NCBI RefSeq assembly: GCF_000725805.1
Contig: NZ_JOFT01000022.1
Span: forward strand, 62,001 to 126,000
DNA length: 64,000 bases
Source of the DNA: Streptomyces xanthophaeus
Lineage (GTDB): Bacteria; Actinomycetota; Actinomycetes; Streptomycetales; Streptomycetaceae
Reading direction: 5' to 3'
The position numbers and the translations under genes were made by a program. A model generated the notes under the pieces. It saw nothing but the letters and a program-made list of their open reading frames with translations, was not told the origin of the DNA and ran no database searches. Within the stretch, counting starts at the first letter, position 1. Each line of letters begins with the position of its first letter. Below are positions 1 through 8,220 of the stretch, one piece after another.

Positions 1-1
1 C

Positions 2-106
2 CCCGACCTCGAAGAACTCGCCCCGAAACTGTCCGCCGACGCAGTCACCCACTCGCCGGCGGACACGACAGCTCAGCCCAGCAGCCAAGACCGCCACCCC
101 GGCTGA
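2..106 (+). CDS. C-terminal end of an unidentified protein (start outside window)
   Basis: An open frame enters from the left edge and stops at a TGA at 104-106. The visible 34 residues begin PDLEELAPKLSADAV and end in a polar, Pro/Ser/Thr-rich tail, so only a C-terminus is present. It lies 34 bp upstream of the next small gene on the same strand, which suggests one transcription unit. The family cannot be named from this fragment; the surroundings (a recombinase relic and small orphans) suggest a mobile-element gene, which is inference. Confidence 0.5.
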   Translation, partial: PDLEELAPKLSADAVTHSPADTTAQPSSQDRHPG

Positions 107-140
107 CGGTCACCGCAGCCGCACAGCTAGGAGACCCGTC

Positions 141-374
141 GTGAGCGACACCGCGCAGACCCAGAAGCAGGCCCTCGTCTGCAAGGTCCAGATCCTCGGA
201 GGCTTGTGGGACACCGTCCGCGGCATGACCGTCCTGCGCGACGCCGGGTACGAACCGGGGGAGAAGCACGTCCGCCGCGTCTACCGTGGCCTCGCCCGTA
301 CCGGCGTCCTGGTCAAGGTCCAGGACCGGCCCGTCCAGTACCGCGTGAACGAGCCGGGTCAACAGGCCGAGTAG
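141..374 (+). CDS. Small conserved protein, winged-helix-like
   Basis: A 77-aa protein starting at GTG 141, with an AGGAG-type ribosome binding site about 8 nt upstream. The sequence reads as a compact alpha/beta fold: a helix near KVQILGGLWDTVRGM, a basic helix (RRVYRGLARTGVLVKV) and a terminal strand pair (PVQYRVN). This resembles a winged-helix DNA-binding module of the kind found among plasmid or integrative-element accessory proteins, but no diagnostic motif proves it. It follows the partial upstream gene closely. Function unknown; a DNA-binding role is inference only. Confidence 0.6.
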   Translation: MSDTAQTQKQALVCKVQILGGLWDTVRGMTVLRDAGYEPGEKHVRRVYRGLARTGVLVKVQDRPVQYRVNEPGQQAE

Positions 375-539
375 CCCGACGCACCCGCTGGGGTCGCGTG
401 GCGACGGCGGGCGGCCTGGTCCTACCTGGCCACGCGCGTGATGCAGGGGACACCAGGACACGCCTACTACCCTGGGCTCGCCGCAGTAGGCTCGGTACCA
501 GGCAGACGTGAGTCAGCCAACCTGGTACCGGGCACGGTC

Positions 540-791
540 TTACGCCCCCTGACGCCTCCTCTTGTCGAAGACGTACGGGGCCAGGGCGCAAATAGCGGAG
601 GCCCACGCTCCGGGTAGAAGCGCTGTGGCCACGACGACTACCAAGGTCAGGACCCACAGGTCAGTGCTCCACAGTGGGCCGAACCGCTCCAACAGCCAGA
701 ACCAACCAAGCACCAAGGCGACGACGCCCAGTCCATACCAAGCGCGCATCTTTCGGGCAGCACGCCTCACGGCGTCAGCTAGTGAGTTCAA
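540..791 (-). CDS. Small two-span membrane protein, hypothetical
   Basis: An 83-aa protein if the TTG start at 791 is used. An in-frame ATG about 16 codons in (MRAWYG) is an alternative, since the TTG has only a weak GAAAG-like ribosome binding site. The N-terminus is an amphipathic basic helix, followed by two hydrophobic segments at roughly residues 21-39 (LGVVALVLGWFWLLE) and 46-72, and a basic C-terminus (DKRRRQGA). This is the architecture of a small integral membrane protein with both ends cytoplasmic. No family is recognised and there is no operon partner. Confidence 0.5.
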   Translation of the reverse strand: MNSLADAVRRAARKMRAWYGLGVVALVLGWFWLLERFGPLWSTDLWVLTLVVVVATALLPGAWASAICALAPYVFDKRRRQGA

Positions 792-833
792 TTCAAAAAC
801 TTTCTGTTAGTTGTTGTGTCTCACTGGCCGACT

Positions 834-868
834 TGGTACTGTGGAAATAGATAAGAGATCCTGTACCA
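834..868. repeat. Inverted repeat TGGTAC/GTACCA
   Basis: A perfect 6-bp inverted repeat (834-839 and 863-868) in the gene-poor stretch 792-1106. It sits just left of a stronger palindrome at 884-907. The pair may mark the control region of the decayed recombinase gene that follows, but nothing in the sequence proves it. Confidence 0.3.
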
Positions 869-883
869 TGCCGCGTGAGACGT

Positions 884-907
884 GTGATATACCGTCAAGT
901 ATATCAC
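884..907. promoter_or_regulatory. Palindromic operator-like site
   Basis: GTGATATAC, a six-base spacer (CGTCAA), then GTATATCAC: a perfect 9-bp inverted repeat, strikingly AT-rich against the 70 percent GC background. The spacer reads TTGACG on the minus strand, so a -35-like hexamer sits at the dyad centre, as in an autoregulated promoter. It precedes the recombinase relic at 1107. Dyads of this shape are typical targets of GntR/Kor-type regulators of Streptomyces plasmids and integrative elements (inference). No regulator gene is nearby. Confidence 0.5.
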
Positions 908-919
908 GGGTGCACACGC

Positions 920-965
920 TTCGGAAGCTCTCGGAGCCGGGGCCCAAACCCCTGCGGACCGGGGG
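920..965. other. GC-rich hairpin-forming segment in intergenic region
   Basis: GAAGC and GCTTC bracket a nested structure in which a GGGGCCC segment faces a CGGGGGC segment around a short CAAACCCC loop region. This could act as a terminator or an RNA structure in front of the recombinase relic. No tRNA features (T-loop consensus, CCA-proximal pairing) are present. Confidence 0.3.
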
Positions 966-1106
966 CTTCTTCATGGGTGCGGGCCGGCGAGGCGGGCGAC
1001 ACCGCCAACCCCTTCACCATGCGACCGCCCGACTTGACGACTGGTCAGCCCCACCGCACGGCCGGGCCACTGTTCAACCACGGCACCCGAGGCGCCCACA
1101 GGGGTC

Positions 1107-1348
1107 ATGACGGACCCTCACGGCCCCGCCCCGGCCGATGCCAACAACGGAGAACGCCACCCCTGCCCGCGGTGCCCGGCCGAACCCGGATCACCCTGCC
1201 GCTCGCGCGCCGCCGCCGGCCCCCGTCGCCCTGGACACTCCGGGCGCCGACATCTGCATCGGGTACGCCCGCTGCTCCGCCCTCGGCCAGGAACTCGACT
1301 CCCAGCTCGACGCCCTCGCCGCGCACGGCATCGAGCGCGAGAAGTACA
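1107..1348 (+). pseudogene. Remnant of zinc-finger/serine recombinase (resolvase) family gene
   Basis: The start (ATG 1107) reads into a zinc-binding motif with CPRCPAEPGSPC. After a frame change near 1190-1240 the neighbouring frame gives the resolvase N-terminal strand IGYARCSALGQELDSQLDAL and AAHGIEREK. Intact actinobacterial proteins of this type carry the zinc finger, then the serine-recombinase catalytic domain, over about 300 residues. Here the linker is deleted, the frame is broken, and everything after about 45 residues of the catalytic domain is lost. The gene ends abruptly against secDF, so it marks an old recombination boundary. Confidence 0.75.
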
Positions 1349-1464
1349 CCGCCACCTGTCCCGCCCGGGCCTCCACGGAGCGTGGCCGCGGTTGGCGGAG
1401 CTCCGTGGAGGCCTGGACGGCGGGTGATGGAGGCGCCCTCGACCTCAGGGCCGTCCTCCTAGGC

Positions 1465-3813
1465 TCAGACGACCGCCCCCGTTCCCCTCTCCTTCTTCCT
1501 CCGTGCCTCCAAGGGGCTGTACTCGTCAGGGACTGCCTTCGCGGCGCGGTGGCCCCGTTCCGCTGGCGGTGGCGGGTTGCGGTGTTCCAGGGCGATCGCG
1601 ATCGGGACCGCGGTGAAGACGGTCGACGCGATGCCGACCAGGACGCCCGCGATCAGCGCCACGGAGAAGTCCGCCAGCGAGTCGCCGCCCAGTACGGCCA
1701 GTGCGGTCAGGATGAACAGGGCTCCCATGCCCGTGTTCACCGTGCGCGGGAGCGTCTGGACCACCGCGTGGTTGGCCGTCTTCTCCAGGTCGCCTCGCGG
1801 GTCTCGGCGGCGCGCTTCGCGGACGCGGTCGAAGACGACCACCGTGTCGTTCACGGAGTAGCCGATCACCGTGAGCAGCGCCGCCAGGAAGACGCTGTCC
1901 ACCGGCCTGCCCAGCCAGGCGAAGAGGCCCACCACGAGGAGGACGTCGTGGACCATTGCAGAGACAGCCGCTACCGCCAGGGTCCAGCGGAACCGCACGC
2001 TGAGGTAGATCAGCTGGGCGGCCACCGCGATGCCCAGCGCCAGGAGCGCCTTCTCGCGCAGTTCGCTGCCGAGGCTCGGGCCGATCTGTTCGTCACGCTC
2101 CACCGTGACGGTTCCGCCGGGCTCCTCCAGGGCCGCCTTGACCCGCTGCTGTTCGTCGTCGGTGAGCTTCTCCGTGCGTACGGTGATGTCGCCGTCACCG
2201 GACTCCTGCACCACCGCCCGCGGGAACCCTGCGTCGGACACGGCGTTCCGGGCCGTGTCCGCGTCGACGGACCTGCTGGTGCTGTACTCGACGAGGCGGC
2301 CGCCGGTGAACTCCACGCCGAAGTCCAGGCCGCGGACGAGGATTCCTGCGACGGCCACCGTCACCAGGAGTGCGCTCGCGCCGAGCCAGCGGCGACGGTG
2401 ACGGACCAGGTTCGGGTTGCGGCGGGACAGCCAGGTGCGGACCCGGCCCGTCGAGGCGATGCCCGTCAGACCGGGGCGCTTGCGTACGAAGCTGCGGGCG
2501 ACGGCGAAGTCCGCGAGCGCGCGGGTGATCACGAGCGCCGTGAGCATCGATGCCAGGACGCCGATGCACAGGGTGACCCCGAAGCCCTTGACCGGGCCCG
2601 TGGCGAAGTAGAACAGCAGTCCCGCGGCGAGCAGCGTCGTCACGTTCGAGTCGATCACCGCGCTCCATGCCTTCGCGAAGCCGGTCTGCACCGGCTTCGC
2701 CAAGTCCTGGGAACGGACGCCCAGGTACTCCTCCCTGGCCCGTTCGAAGACCAGGACGTTCGCATCCACCGCCATGCCGATCGCCAGGGCGAACCCTGCG
2801 AGCCCCGGCAGCGTGAGCGTCGCGCCGAGCGCCACCAGAGCGGCGTAGGAGATGAGGCCGTACAGGGCGAGGGCCACGGCGGCGAGCGCGCCGAGGAGCC
2901 GGTAGACGAGGGTGATGAACAGTGCGGTCAGGGCGATGCCGATGAGCGCGGCCTTGGTGCTCGCCTCGATCGCGTCGGCGCCGAGCGTCGGGCCGACCGT
3001 GCGCTGTTCCAGGACGTCGAGGGGCACCGGCAGCGCGCCGCCCTTCACGAGCGCTGCCAGGTCGCGCGCCTCGGCCCGGTCGAAGTTGCCGCTGATCTGC
3101 GTGGAGCCGCCGGTGATGCCGGTCCCGCACACCACGCTCGCGTTGACGCCGGGCGCCGAAATGATCTTGTTGTCGAGGGTGATGACGACGCGGCGTTCCG
3201 CAGCGCCCTGAGGCGCGCAGGCCGCGTCCGAGGTGATCTTCGCCCAGGTGTCGGCCGCGCTCTGGTGGAAGTCGAGGGAGATCATCCAGCCACCCAGCGA
3301 CCGCTGGTCGAGGACCGCCTCGGCGTCCTTGATCCCCTCGCCGGTGAGGGCGGTGGGGCCCAGCTTCAGGTGGATGCCCGGCTGGTCCGGGTCGGGCAGG
3401 GTGCGCGATCCGTCGGCCGCGGGCTCCGCGGAGCCCTGGTCGGCCGTCGTCCCCGTCACCGGGTGGACCGTGAGCTGTGCGGTGCGGCCGATGACCTCGG
3501 CGGCCTTGCGCGGGTCCTGCACTCCGGGCAGTTCGACGATGATCCGTTTCTCGCCGGAGCGGGCGATGCCGGGTTCGGAGACACCGAGGGCGTCGACGCG
3601 CTGCCTGAGGACCTCCAGAGCGCGGTCGGTGGATGCGGCGTCGGCCTTGACGGTGGGTGAGTCCCGGGTCTCCAGGACGATCTGGGTGCCACCGCGCAGA
3701 TCGAGGCCGAGGCGGGGGGACTGGGTGAGGGCGATGTAGAGGGACAGCGCGACGGCCGCCAGCGCGACGATCGCTCTCCACAAGGGTGGGCGGGACAAGG
3801 GTGCGCGAGACAT
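1465..3813 (-). CDS. secDF: SecD-SecF fusion protein, preprotein translocase accessory subunit
   Basis: A 782-aa integral membrane protein in which SecD and SecF are joined, against two separate proteins in most bacteria. It assists SecYEG-dependent export by using the proton gradient to pull substrates to the outside. The sequence shows a first membrane segment at residues 12-30, the SecD motif LGLDLRGGTQIVLE near 35-48, a periplasmic P1-like region, a block of five hydrophobic segments in the SecD half, then after about residue 470 a new first span and the SecF motif GVEFTGGRLVEYS, followed by five more spans. It is monocistronic, and its neighbours are not Sec genes. A standalone fused copy usually accompanies separate housekeeping secD and secF elsewhere (established for Streptomyces; not visible here). 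Confidence 0.93.
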   Translation of the reverse strand: MSRAPLSRPPLWRAIVALAAVALSLYIALTQSPRLGLDLRGGTQIVLETRDSPTVKADAASTDRALEVLRQRVDALGVSEPGIARSGEKRIIVELPGVQDPRKAAEVIGRTAQLTVHPVTGTTADQGSAEPAADGSRTLPDPDQPGIHLKLGPTALTGEGIKDAEAVLDQRSLGGWMISLDFHQSAADTWAKITSDAACAPQGAAERRVVITLDNKIISAPGVNASVVCGTGITGGSTQISGNFDRAEARDLAALVKGGALPVPLDVLEQRTVGPTLGADAIEASTKAALIGIALTALFITLVYRLLGALAAVALALYGLISYAALVALGATLTLPGLAGFALAIGMAVDANVLVFERAREEYLGVRSQDLAKPVQTGFAKAWSAVIDSNVTTLLAAGLLFYFATGPVKGFGVTLCIGVLASMLTALVITRALADFAVARSFVRKRPGLTGIASTGRVRTWLSRRNPNLVRHRRRWLGASALLVTVAVAGILVRGLDFGVEFTGGRLVEYSTSRSVDADTARNAVSDAGFPRAVVQESGDGDITVRTEKLTDDEQQRVKAALEEPGGTVTVERDEQIGPSLGSELREKALLALGIAVAAQLIYLSVRFRWTLAVAAVSAMVHDVLLVVGLFAWLGRPVDSVFLAALLTVIGYSVNDTVVVFDRVREARRRDPRGDLEKTANHAVVQTLPRTVNTGMGALFILTALAVLGGDSLADFSVALIAGVLVGIASTVFTAVPIAIALEHRNPPPPAERGHRAAKAVPDEYSPLEARRKKERGTGAVV

Positions 3814-3905
3814 GCGTACTCCACGATGAGGGCAGGACGGAGGGACGCGTGACCGGCCCCGCGCGGTGTGCGCCGGGGGTCAGGCGTCGATGACGGTCTG
3901 CGTGC

Positions 3906-4283
3906 TCATCGGTGGGGCGGGCCACGCGGGGCGGCGGACCCGGCCGGCCTGCGCGGCGGCGCGAGTGCGGTGGCGGGGCCCGTATCGGGCCCGCCCAGGG
4001 CGCGGTGCGGGGCCGTGTCGACTGCTGTACGCGCGGGGCCCGCAGGCTGCGGGCCCGGGATGTGGGCGTCAGGCCGGTGCGCGACCGCGACATGCCGCGC
4101 CGGGACGTCGTCCGGTCCTGCCCCTTCTCCGGCGTGCCCCGCCACCGTGTGATGGGCGAGCGGCCTGTCGGCGGGCACGGGCATGCCCTGCGCCCCGGCC
4201 ACCGGGACGAACAGCGCGAGGACGGTGACGACGAGGGCCAGCGCGGACGCGGTCAGGCGGGCGGAGCGGCTCTGCTGCGGCAC
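3906..4283 (-). CDS. Small exported Pro/Ala-rich protein, hypothetical
   Basis: A GTG start at 4283 is preceded by GGGGGGA; the frame stays open further upstream but loses coding character. The 125-aa product begins MPQQSRSARLTAS, then a hydrophobic core (ALALVVTVLALFVPVAGAQG) typical of a Sec signal peptide with cleavage expected after an Ala near residue 30. The rest is low-complexity Pro/Ala/Gly/His. It is upstream of and co-oriented with secDF with a gap of about 90 bp, so the two may be cotranscribed. No domain is recognised. Confidence 0.5.
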   Translation of the reverse strand: MPQQSRSARLTASALALVVTVLALFVPVAGAQGMPVPADRPLAHHTVAGHAGEGAGPDDVPARHVAVAHRPDAHIPGPQPAGPARTAVDTAPHRALGGPDTGPATALAPPRRPAGSAAPRGPPHR

Positions 4284-4460
4284 GCGTCCCCCCATCCCTG
4301 CCGTGCTCGTCGGGTCCGCACGGCGTGGCCCCGCCCTGCTCAACGTATGGGGCACCCCGGTCCGTTCCACGTTCCTCGGCAGTTCTTCGCATTCGCCAAC
4401 TGGCGCCGGTCCTCTGGGACGCTCTCAGACCCACCAGGCCGAGCAGGGGATCACCCAGGT

Positions 4461-4527
4461 CCCGCATTGGCCACGGTGTTGTCGTACGTCCGGCAGTCGG
4501 CTTCGGTCACGGTCCCGGGCCTGCCCC
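4461..4527 (-). pseudogene. 67-bp displaced fragment of the membrane-protein gene at 20870-21331
   Basis: These 67 bases match 21123-21189 with a single mismatch. Read on the minus strand they encode ADCRTYDNTVANAG, the same segment as in the intact gene 16.6 kb away. Similarity fades quickly on both sides apart from a short CGAGCAGG block. It is therefore a remnant of a paralogue or a copied fragment. The surrounding gap 4284-4608 holds no gene. Confidence 0.7.
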
Positions 4528-4608
4528 GCTGCTGCTCGATGGAAGCGTTGGAAAGCCGCTGCCCGTGAATACTTCCGTCTCACGCCACAGCCTCACTACG
4601 CTCGGCGC

Positions 4609-4848
4609 ATGTTGAAGAAGCTACTCAAAAGGCTCGCCATACCCCCGATTGAGGTTGCCGCTGGCGACGCGTGGAAGCGCGGAGACACCGTCTTCATCCG
4701 GAAGTTCCACCCACGCCCCACCAAGCACGACGCCGACCTGGCCAAGGCCATCCAAGATGTGACTGCCATCGGGTGGACATTGGTGAGCAGCCAGTTCGAG
4801 GGCGACGGCCTCCAGCGGCACGCAAACCTCGTGTTCACACGCCCCTAG
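4609..4848 (+). CDS. Small conserved hypothetical protein
   Basis: A 79-aa protein from ATG 4609. It begins with a basic amphipathic helix (MLKKLLKRLAIPP) and continues as a mixed alpha/beta domain: WKRGDTVFIRKF, a helix DLAKAIQDVTAIGWTL, and a final strand pair ending RHANLVFTRP. This looks like a small folded sandwich domain and may be a phage or plasmid relic. Codon use is less GC-extreme than in the neighbours. No family is recognised. It is isolated between the duplicated fragment and the HEPN-motif gene; the stretch 4849-5076 after it shows no convincing gene. Confidence 0.55.
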   Translation: MLKKLLKRLAIPPIEVAAGDAWKRGDTVFIRKFHPRPTKHDADLAKAIQDVTAIGWTLVSSQFEGDGLQRHANLVFTRP

Positions 4849-5076
4849 GGGCGAGGCTATCGAAGTGGCTACTGACCGAGCTCGCGCCCGCTATGACCTA
4901 CGCCCCGCCACCCTCGGTTGCGGTCGTACGCCCGGAACCCGCGGAGCAGGTACCGCTTCTGCGTGACTGTGCAGCCGTGGCCGAAACCGGCCAATCCAGT
5001 GGCGCGCAGGCGCCGGCGACCGCGGTGTGGGACAGGGCTTCAGCCGCGCCTTGCATGGTGCGGGTCCGACGGACGG

Positions 5077-6345
5077 TCAGGCGTAAAGGTAACGGTCCAC
5101 CAGGCGCAGCAGAGCCTGGGTGTTGAGCAGCGCTGCGAAGGCGAACTCACTTCGGTAGGAATCGGCGGAGGCATTGTGCGACCCCAGGTGACGGTTGAGG
5201 GTGTGCTGACGGTCAACGCCGCTGAAAACGTTCTTCATCGCGTTGACCAGCAGGTACGGCCCCAGCATGCGCAGCTGGGCTGATCCCGAGTATGTGCCGT
5301 GAGCTCCAGCGATCATCTTGTGGCTGCCTGTGTTGAGACTGGGCGGAAACGCATCCTTGGGGAAGTAGCTGCGCAGCCAGGTGTGGCCGTGGGCACGCAT
5401 GGTGGTGTCCAGGACGTTGGCCAGCAGCGCTTGCGCCGGTGCATCGTGGCCATCGCGGATACAGGCGGCGGCCTGGAGCGTGAGTTCCCGTAGCTCGAGC
5501 AGGTCGGGGTGGTCGACCTCCCTCAGGCTAGCCTCAACGTCCTCCACCACCTCCGGGCGGTGGGCCATCAGGCAGCGGTGCCGGTCCTCGGAGTGGCGCA
5601 GTGCCAGGAGCTCCGCGACGATCTCAGCGCGCGGAGCCCAGGCCAGGCAGGTGCCGTCCTTTGCGCTGATGCGCAGCACCCACATCCACAGCCCCGTGTC
5701 GACCTCGCGCAGATTGTCGGGCAGCCACTCCCACAGTCCGCGCAGCGTATTGAACCTGCTGAACAGGTCTTCGGTGAAGATGCGGCTGATCGTGCCGGCG
5801 ATCTGGTGCAGTGAGGACTGGAACGAGTCCGCCTGCAGGACGAGGGAACGCAGCGACGATATGTACGACGGCACCCAATTGCGCTCGAACGACCGAACCG
5901 AGCTACTGAGGATGTTCAGTGCCGGCCCGGCCGTGGCCAGCGCCGAGTCCACCATCGATCGCTGCTGAACCGCCACCTTGACCAACCCGTCGAGCGCGAT
6001 CTTCGCCCCTGCGGACGAGCTGGCGGAGTTCAGGAACGATCGCTGCTGAACCGCCATCCTCGCCAACCCATCCAGCGCGATCTTCGCCCCTGCGGACGAG
6101 CTGGCGGAGTTCAGGAACGATCGCTGCTGAACCGCCATCCTCGCCAACCCATCCAGCGCGATGGCGGCGTTGTTTCGCGCCAGCTGCGATCGCAAGGGCC
6201 CCAGAGGGTCGTAATTCCGAAGGAACGGGTGGCTGCGCGGGTAGATGTACGGCCGTACAGCGCTCGGGGCCTCCGCTTCTGCGTCGTCCGGGTCTACGTC
6301 TTCGTCGCTGTCCTGCTGCTCCGGGTCTGCCATGGGCACCAGCAT
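5077..6345 (-). CDS. HEPN-motif protein with duplicated coiled-coil repeats, putative toxin/defence protein
   Basis: About 422 aa from the ATG at 6345; the frame remains open to 6483 but the extra part is Arg-rich and unconvincing. An acidic N-terminus (QQDSDEDVDPDDAEAEA) is followed by three copies of a 27-residue helical repeat (IALDGLARMAVQQRSFLNSA...), then long helices. The C-terminus contains NRHLGSHNA, an R-x4-H motif with a polar second residue, followed by a helix (LLNTQALLRLVDRYL). That arrangement is characteristic of HEPN domains, many of which are ribonucleases in abortive-infection or toxin systems (family knowledge). No antitoxin-like neighbour is evident. RNase activity is inferred. 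Confidence 0.6.
   Translation of the reverse strand: MLVPMADPEQQDSDEDVDPDDAEAEAPSAVRPYIYPRSHPFLRNYDPLGPLRSQLARNNAAIALDGLARMAVQQRSFLNSASSSAGAKIALDGLARMAVQQRSFLNSASSSAGAKIALDGLVKVAVQQRSMVDSALATAGPALNILSSSVRSFERNWVPSYISSLRSLVLQADSFQSSLHQIAGTISRIFTEDLFSRFNTLRGLWEWLPDNLREVDTGLWMWVLRISAKDGTCLAWAPRAEIVAELLALRHSEDRHRCLMAHRPEVVEDVEASLREVDHPDLLELRELTLQAAACIRDGHDAPAQALLANVLDTTMRAHGHTWLRSYFPKDAFPPSLNTGSHKMIAGAHGTYSGSAQLRMLGPYLLVNAMKNVFSGVDRQHTLNRHLGSHNASADSYRSEFAFAALLNTQALLRLVDRYLYA
5954..6162. repeat. 81-bp in-frame tandem repeat inside the HEPN-motif gene
   Basis: The unit at 6035-6115 is followed by a copy starting at 6116 that matches base for base until about 6162, and preceded by a partly diverged copy at 5954-6034. 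The period of 81 bp equals 27 codons, so the frame is kept. The identity of neighbouring units indicates recent slippage or unequal recombination and possible copy-number variation between strains. Confidence 0.9.
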
Positions 6346-6519
6346 CCCCTGTCCCACCGACACCAGCTCCGCATTTTTCGGGCCGCCCGCCGATGGTGCT
6401 GCCTGAGCCTCGCGGCATGGACGCCTTGTTCTGCAGCGCCGCCCTCGGTGGGACGCGCGATGTCGGCCCTGACTTCGGTGCACTCATTCCGGTGATGCTG
6501 AGCGGAAGAGACCCATGAT

Positions 6520-7035
6520 GTGTCGCGGCGAGTTCATCATCGGCCGGTGATCACCCAATTCTGCCGTTCCAGGCGTCCGCGCCCTTCAGGCCAGACTGTT
6601 TTTCTCATCGGATTGCTCATGCTGGCGATCAGCTGCGTTCAGTCTCCGCCCGAGCACTCGGCACGGCTCACCAAGGCAGCCGGCCTTGCACGGGTCTCGA
6701 TCGTGTGCCCCAAAGACCTATGGGAGGAAACGAAGCCCGCCGAACGCTCCCAGAACAAGGTCAAAGCCAAGACGGCCGAGATCGCCGCCGGACCTCAAGC
6801 AGGCCGAGGACTGGTCCGCGTGACCATGACTGGCACCAACCTGGTCGCATACCTCAAGCAACTGGACTCCAACGCCCACCCGTCCAAAATGAACGGCGAG
6901 TATCCGAACACCGCTTCTTCCCGGCGTGTATACGACGCCCTCGCGCCCGCGATCGACAGGATCAAGGCTGCCAGTAGCCCAGACGATCCCGAGCCCGAGA
7001 TCATCATCGATGACACGATCCCCGACAAGGCTTGA
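6520..7035 (+). CDS. Putative lipoprotein or secreted protein, hypothetical
   Basis: A 171-aa protein from GTG 6520, with GGAAGAG upstream. A long basic n-region is followed by a hydrophobic segment (VFLIGLLMLAISC) ending in a Cys that could be lipidated, although the box (A-I-S-C) is not optimal. The mature part has a beta-rich region (GRGLVRVTMTGTNLVAYL), a helical segment (RVYDALAPAIDRIKAA) and an acidic tail. The pattern resembles small actinobacterial lipoproteins of unknown role. It diverges from the HEPN-motif gene. The gap 7036-7365 that follows shows no gene. Confidence 0.55.
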   Translation: MSRRVHHRPVITQFCRSRRPRPSGQTVFLIGLLMLAISCVQSPPEHSARLTKAAGLARVSIVCPKDLWEETKPAERSQNKVKAKTAEIAAGPQAGRGLVRVTMTGTNLVAYLKQLDSNAHPSKMNGEYPNTASSRRVYDALAPAIDRIKAASSPDDPEPEIIIDDTIPDKA

Positions 7036-7365
7036 TAGGAGCCCCGGCATACCACGCTGGCGGGGCCGGGACTGCGGCCACCCAGCAAGGGAGGTCGCCT
7101 CGCGAGCGACCGCTTCGCCGTCGTTCGGGTTGGACGCCTGATTGCGGGCTGCCTCAACGAGCTGTGCATGGGCGCCGAGCCTGCCACCTGGTACTGACAT
7201 GGGGCCGGTCGCGAGAGCACCGAACAGGGCACCGGCCAAAGCCGCTCCGGCCGACCGCGTGGTCACGCACGCCGGTCAAGACCCAACCCTTCAAGACGGG
7301 GCGACGGCGAGCATGTCTGGGCCCCGGCGCGGGAGGGGTGCGCCAGGGCCCACGGAGCGGCGGAG

Positions 7366-8220
7366 TCAGGCAGTGACCTCTGCGGGAGCCGAGACCGGAG
7401 GGCGGATGCCGGTCAGTTCTTCGGCTCGGTCGAGGAGGTGGGGCGCCAGCTCGGGGTAGAAGCCGCGGGCGACGGCCTGGAGGAGTTCGGCGATCGCAGC
7501 CAGCTGTCCGATACGGCCGGCGGGGGTGTCGAGGATCTGGGCGAAGTCGGCCCGGATGCGCTCGGCTACGGCGGGGACGAGGAGGCTGTGGGCGTGCAGA
7601 AGGCCAGGGTCGTAGCCGACGGGGACACGGCCCCAGCGTTCCCAGTCCAGGAAGGTCAGAGGCTGGCCGGTGATGTTGCCCCAGTGCAGGTCACCATGAC
7701 CGGTGACCCGCTCGATCTTCGCGGGAACGGGAATGCCGAGGAACTGGGGGAAGGCCCGCTCGATCCAGGAGTTCCGGACGGTCTCCTTGGCCCCTTCCAC
7801 CTGGGCCAGGCGGTCGAGGGACCGCTTCAGCAATCCCCACCACTGCTCCGGAAGAGCGGGATCCCGGGCCAGGTCAGCGCGTGTGGGTGAGACCACTGGG
7901 TGCCGTACGCGGTCGAGGACTTCAGACTGAAACGACCACGCCCCGTCCACCCAGTCGTGGATGCCGTGCAGCGCTGGCCGCGGCACGTCGCGAGGCACGA
8001 GGAGGGACGCGCCCACGGGGCCTTGCCCTGGTGTGCGTCCTGCGTTCTTCAAGTGGCCGCGGCTGACCCGAAGCCAGTAGTCGCCCGCGCCGCGCCCCAG
8101 GGTGAATCCGGCGAAGCCCCACACCGGGGAGCCCGTACAGGTGAGGCCCAGAGCTGTGGCCGCCCGCTCGTGCGCGGCCTCCATGACGGCTCGGATGTCC
8201 TCATCAGGTGGCGAGTTCAT
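7366..8220 (-). CDS. Cassette A: aminoglycoside-phosphotransferase-fold kinase
   Basis: A 284-aa protein of the APH/choline-kinase fold. The catalytic loop is intact (HGDLHWGN, with catalytic Asp and metal-binding Asn) and so is the DFG-equivalent (TFLDWERWG). The N-lobe is short and divergent. Such enzymes transfer the gamma-phosphate of ATP to small molecules; in class V lanthipeptide pathways a related kinase phosphorylates peptide Ser/Thr (family knowledge). It is the last gene of a minus-strand operon and overlaps the upstream reductase by 17 bp. Its context beside a small peptide gene favours peptide modification over antibiotic resistance (inference). The counterpart in cassette B is 52874-53731. 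Confidence 0.82.
   Translation of the reverse strand: MNSPPDEDIRAVMEAAHERAATALGLTCTGSPVWGFAGFTLGRGAGDYWLRVSRGHLKNAGRTPGQGPVGASLLVPRDVPRPALHGIHDWVDGAWSFQSEVLDRVRHPVVSPTRADLARDPALPEQWWGLLKRSLDRLAQVEGAKETVRNSWIERAFPQFLGIPVPAKIERVTGHGDLHWGNITGQPLTFLDWERWGRVPVGYDPGLLHAHSLLVPAVAERIRADFAQILDTPAGRIGQLAAIAELLQAVARGFYPELAPHLLDRAEELTGIRPPVSAPAEVTA

Noticed and set aside
920..965. Possible tRNA in the structured segment
   Set aside because: No T-loop consensus or acceptor-stem pairing of tRNA length could be found.
1138..3660. 840-aa plus-strand ORF opposite secDF
   Set aside because: Only its first codons carry recombinase sequence; the rest is an Arg/Gly-rich shadow of secDF.
7036..7365. Possible small gene between the lipoprotein and cassette A
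   Set aside because: All frames are low-complexity with no start and ribosome binding site combination; treated as intergenic.
7366..8220. Aminoglycoside resistance gene
   Set aside because: The fold is right, but the operon with a peptide, oxygenase and reductase, and a diverged duplicate in the same setting, favour a biosynthetic kinase.
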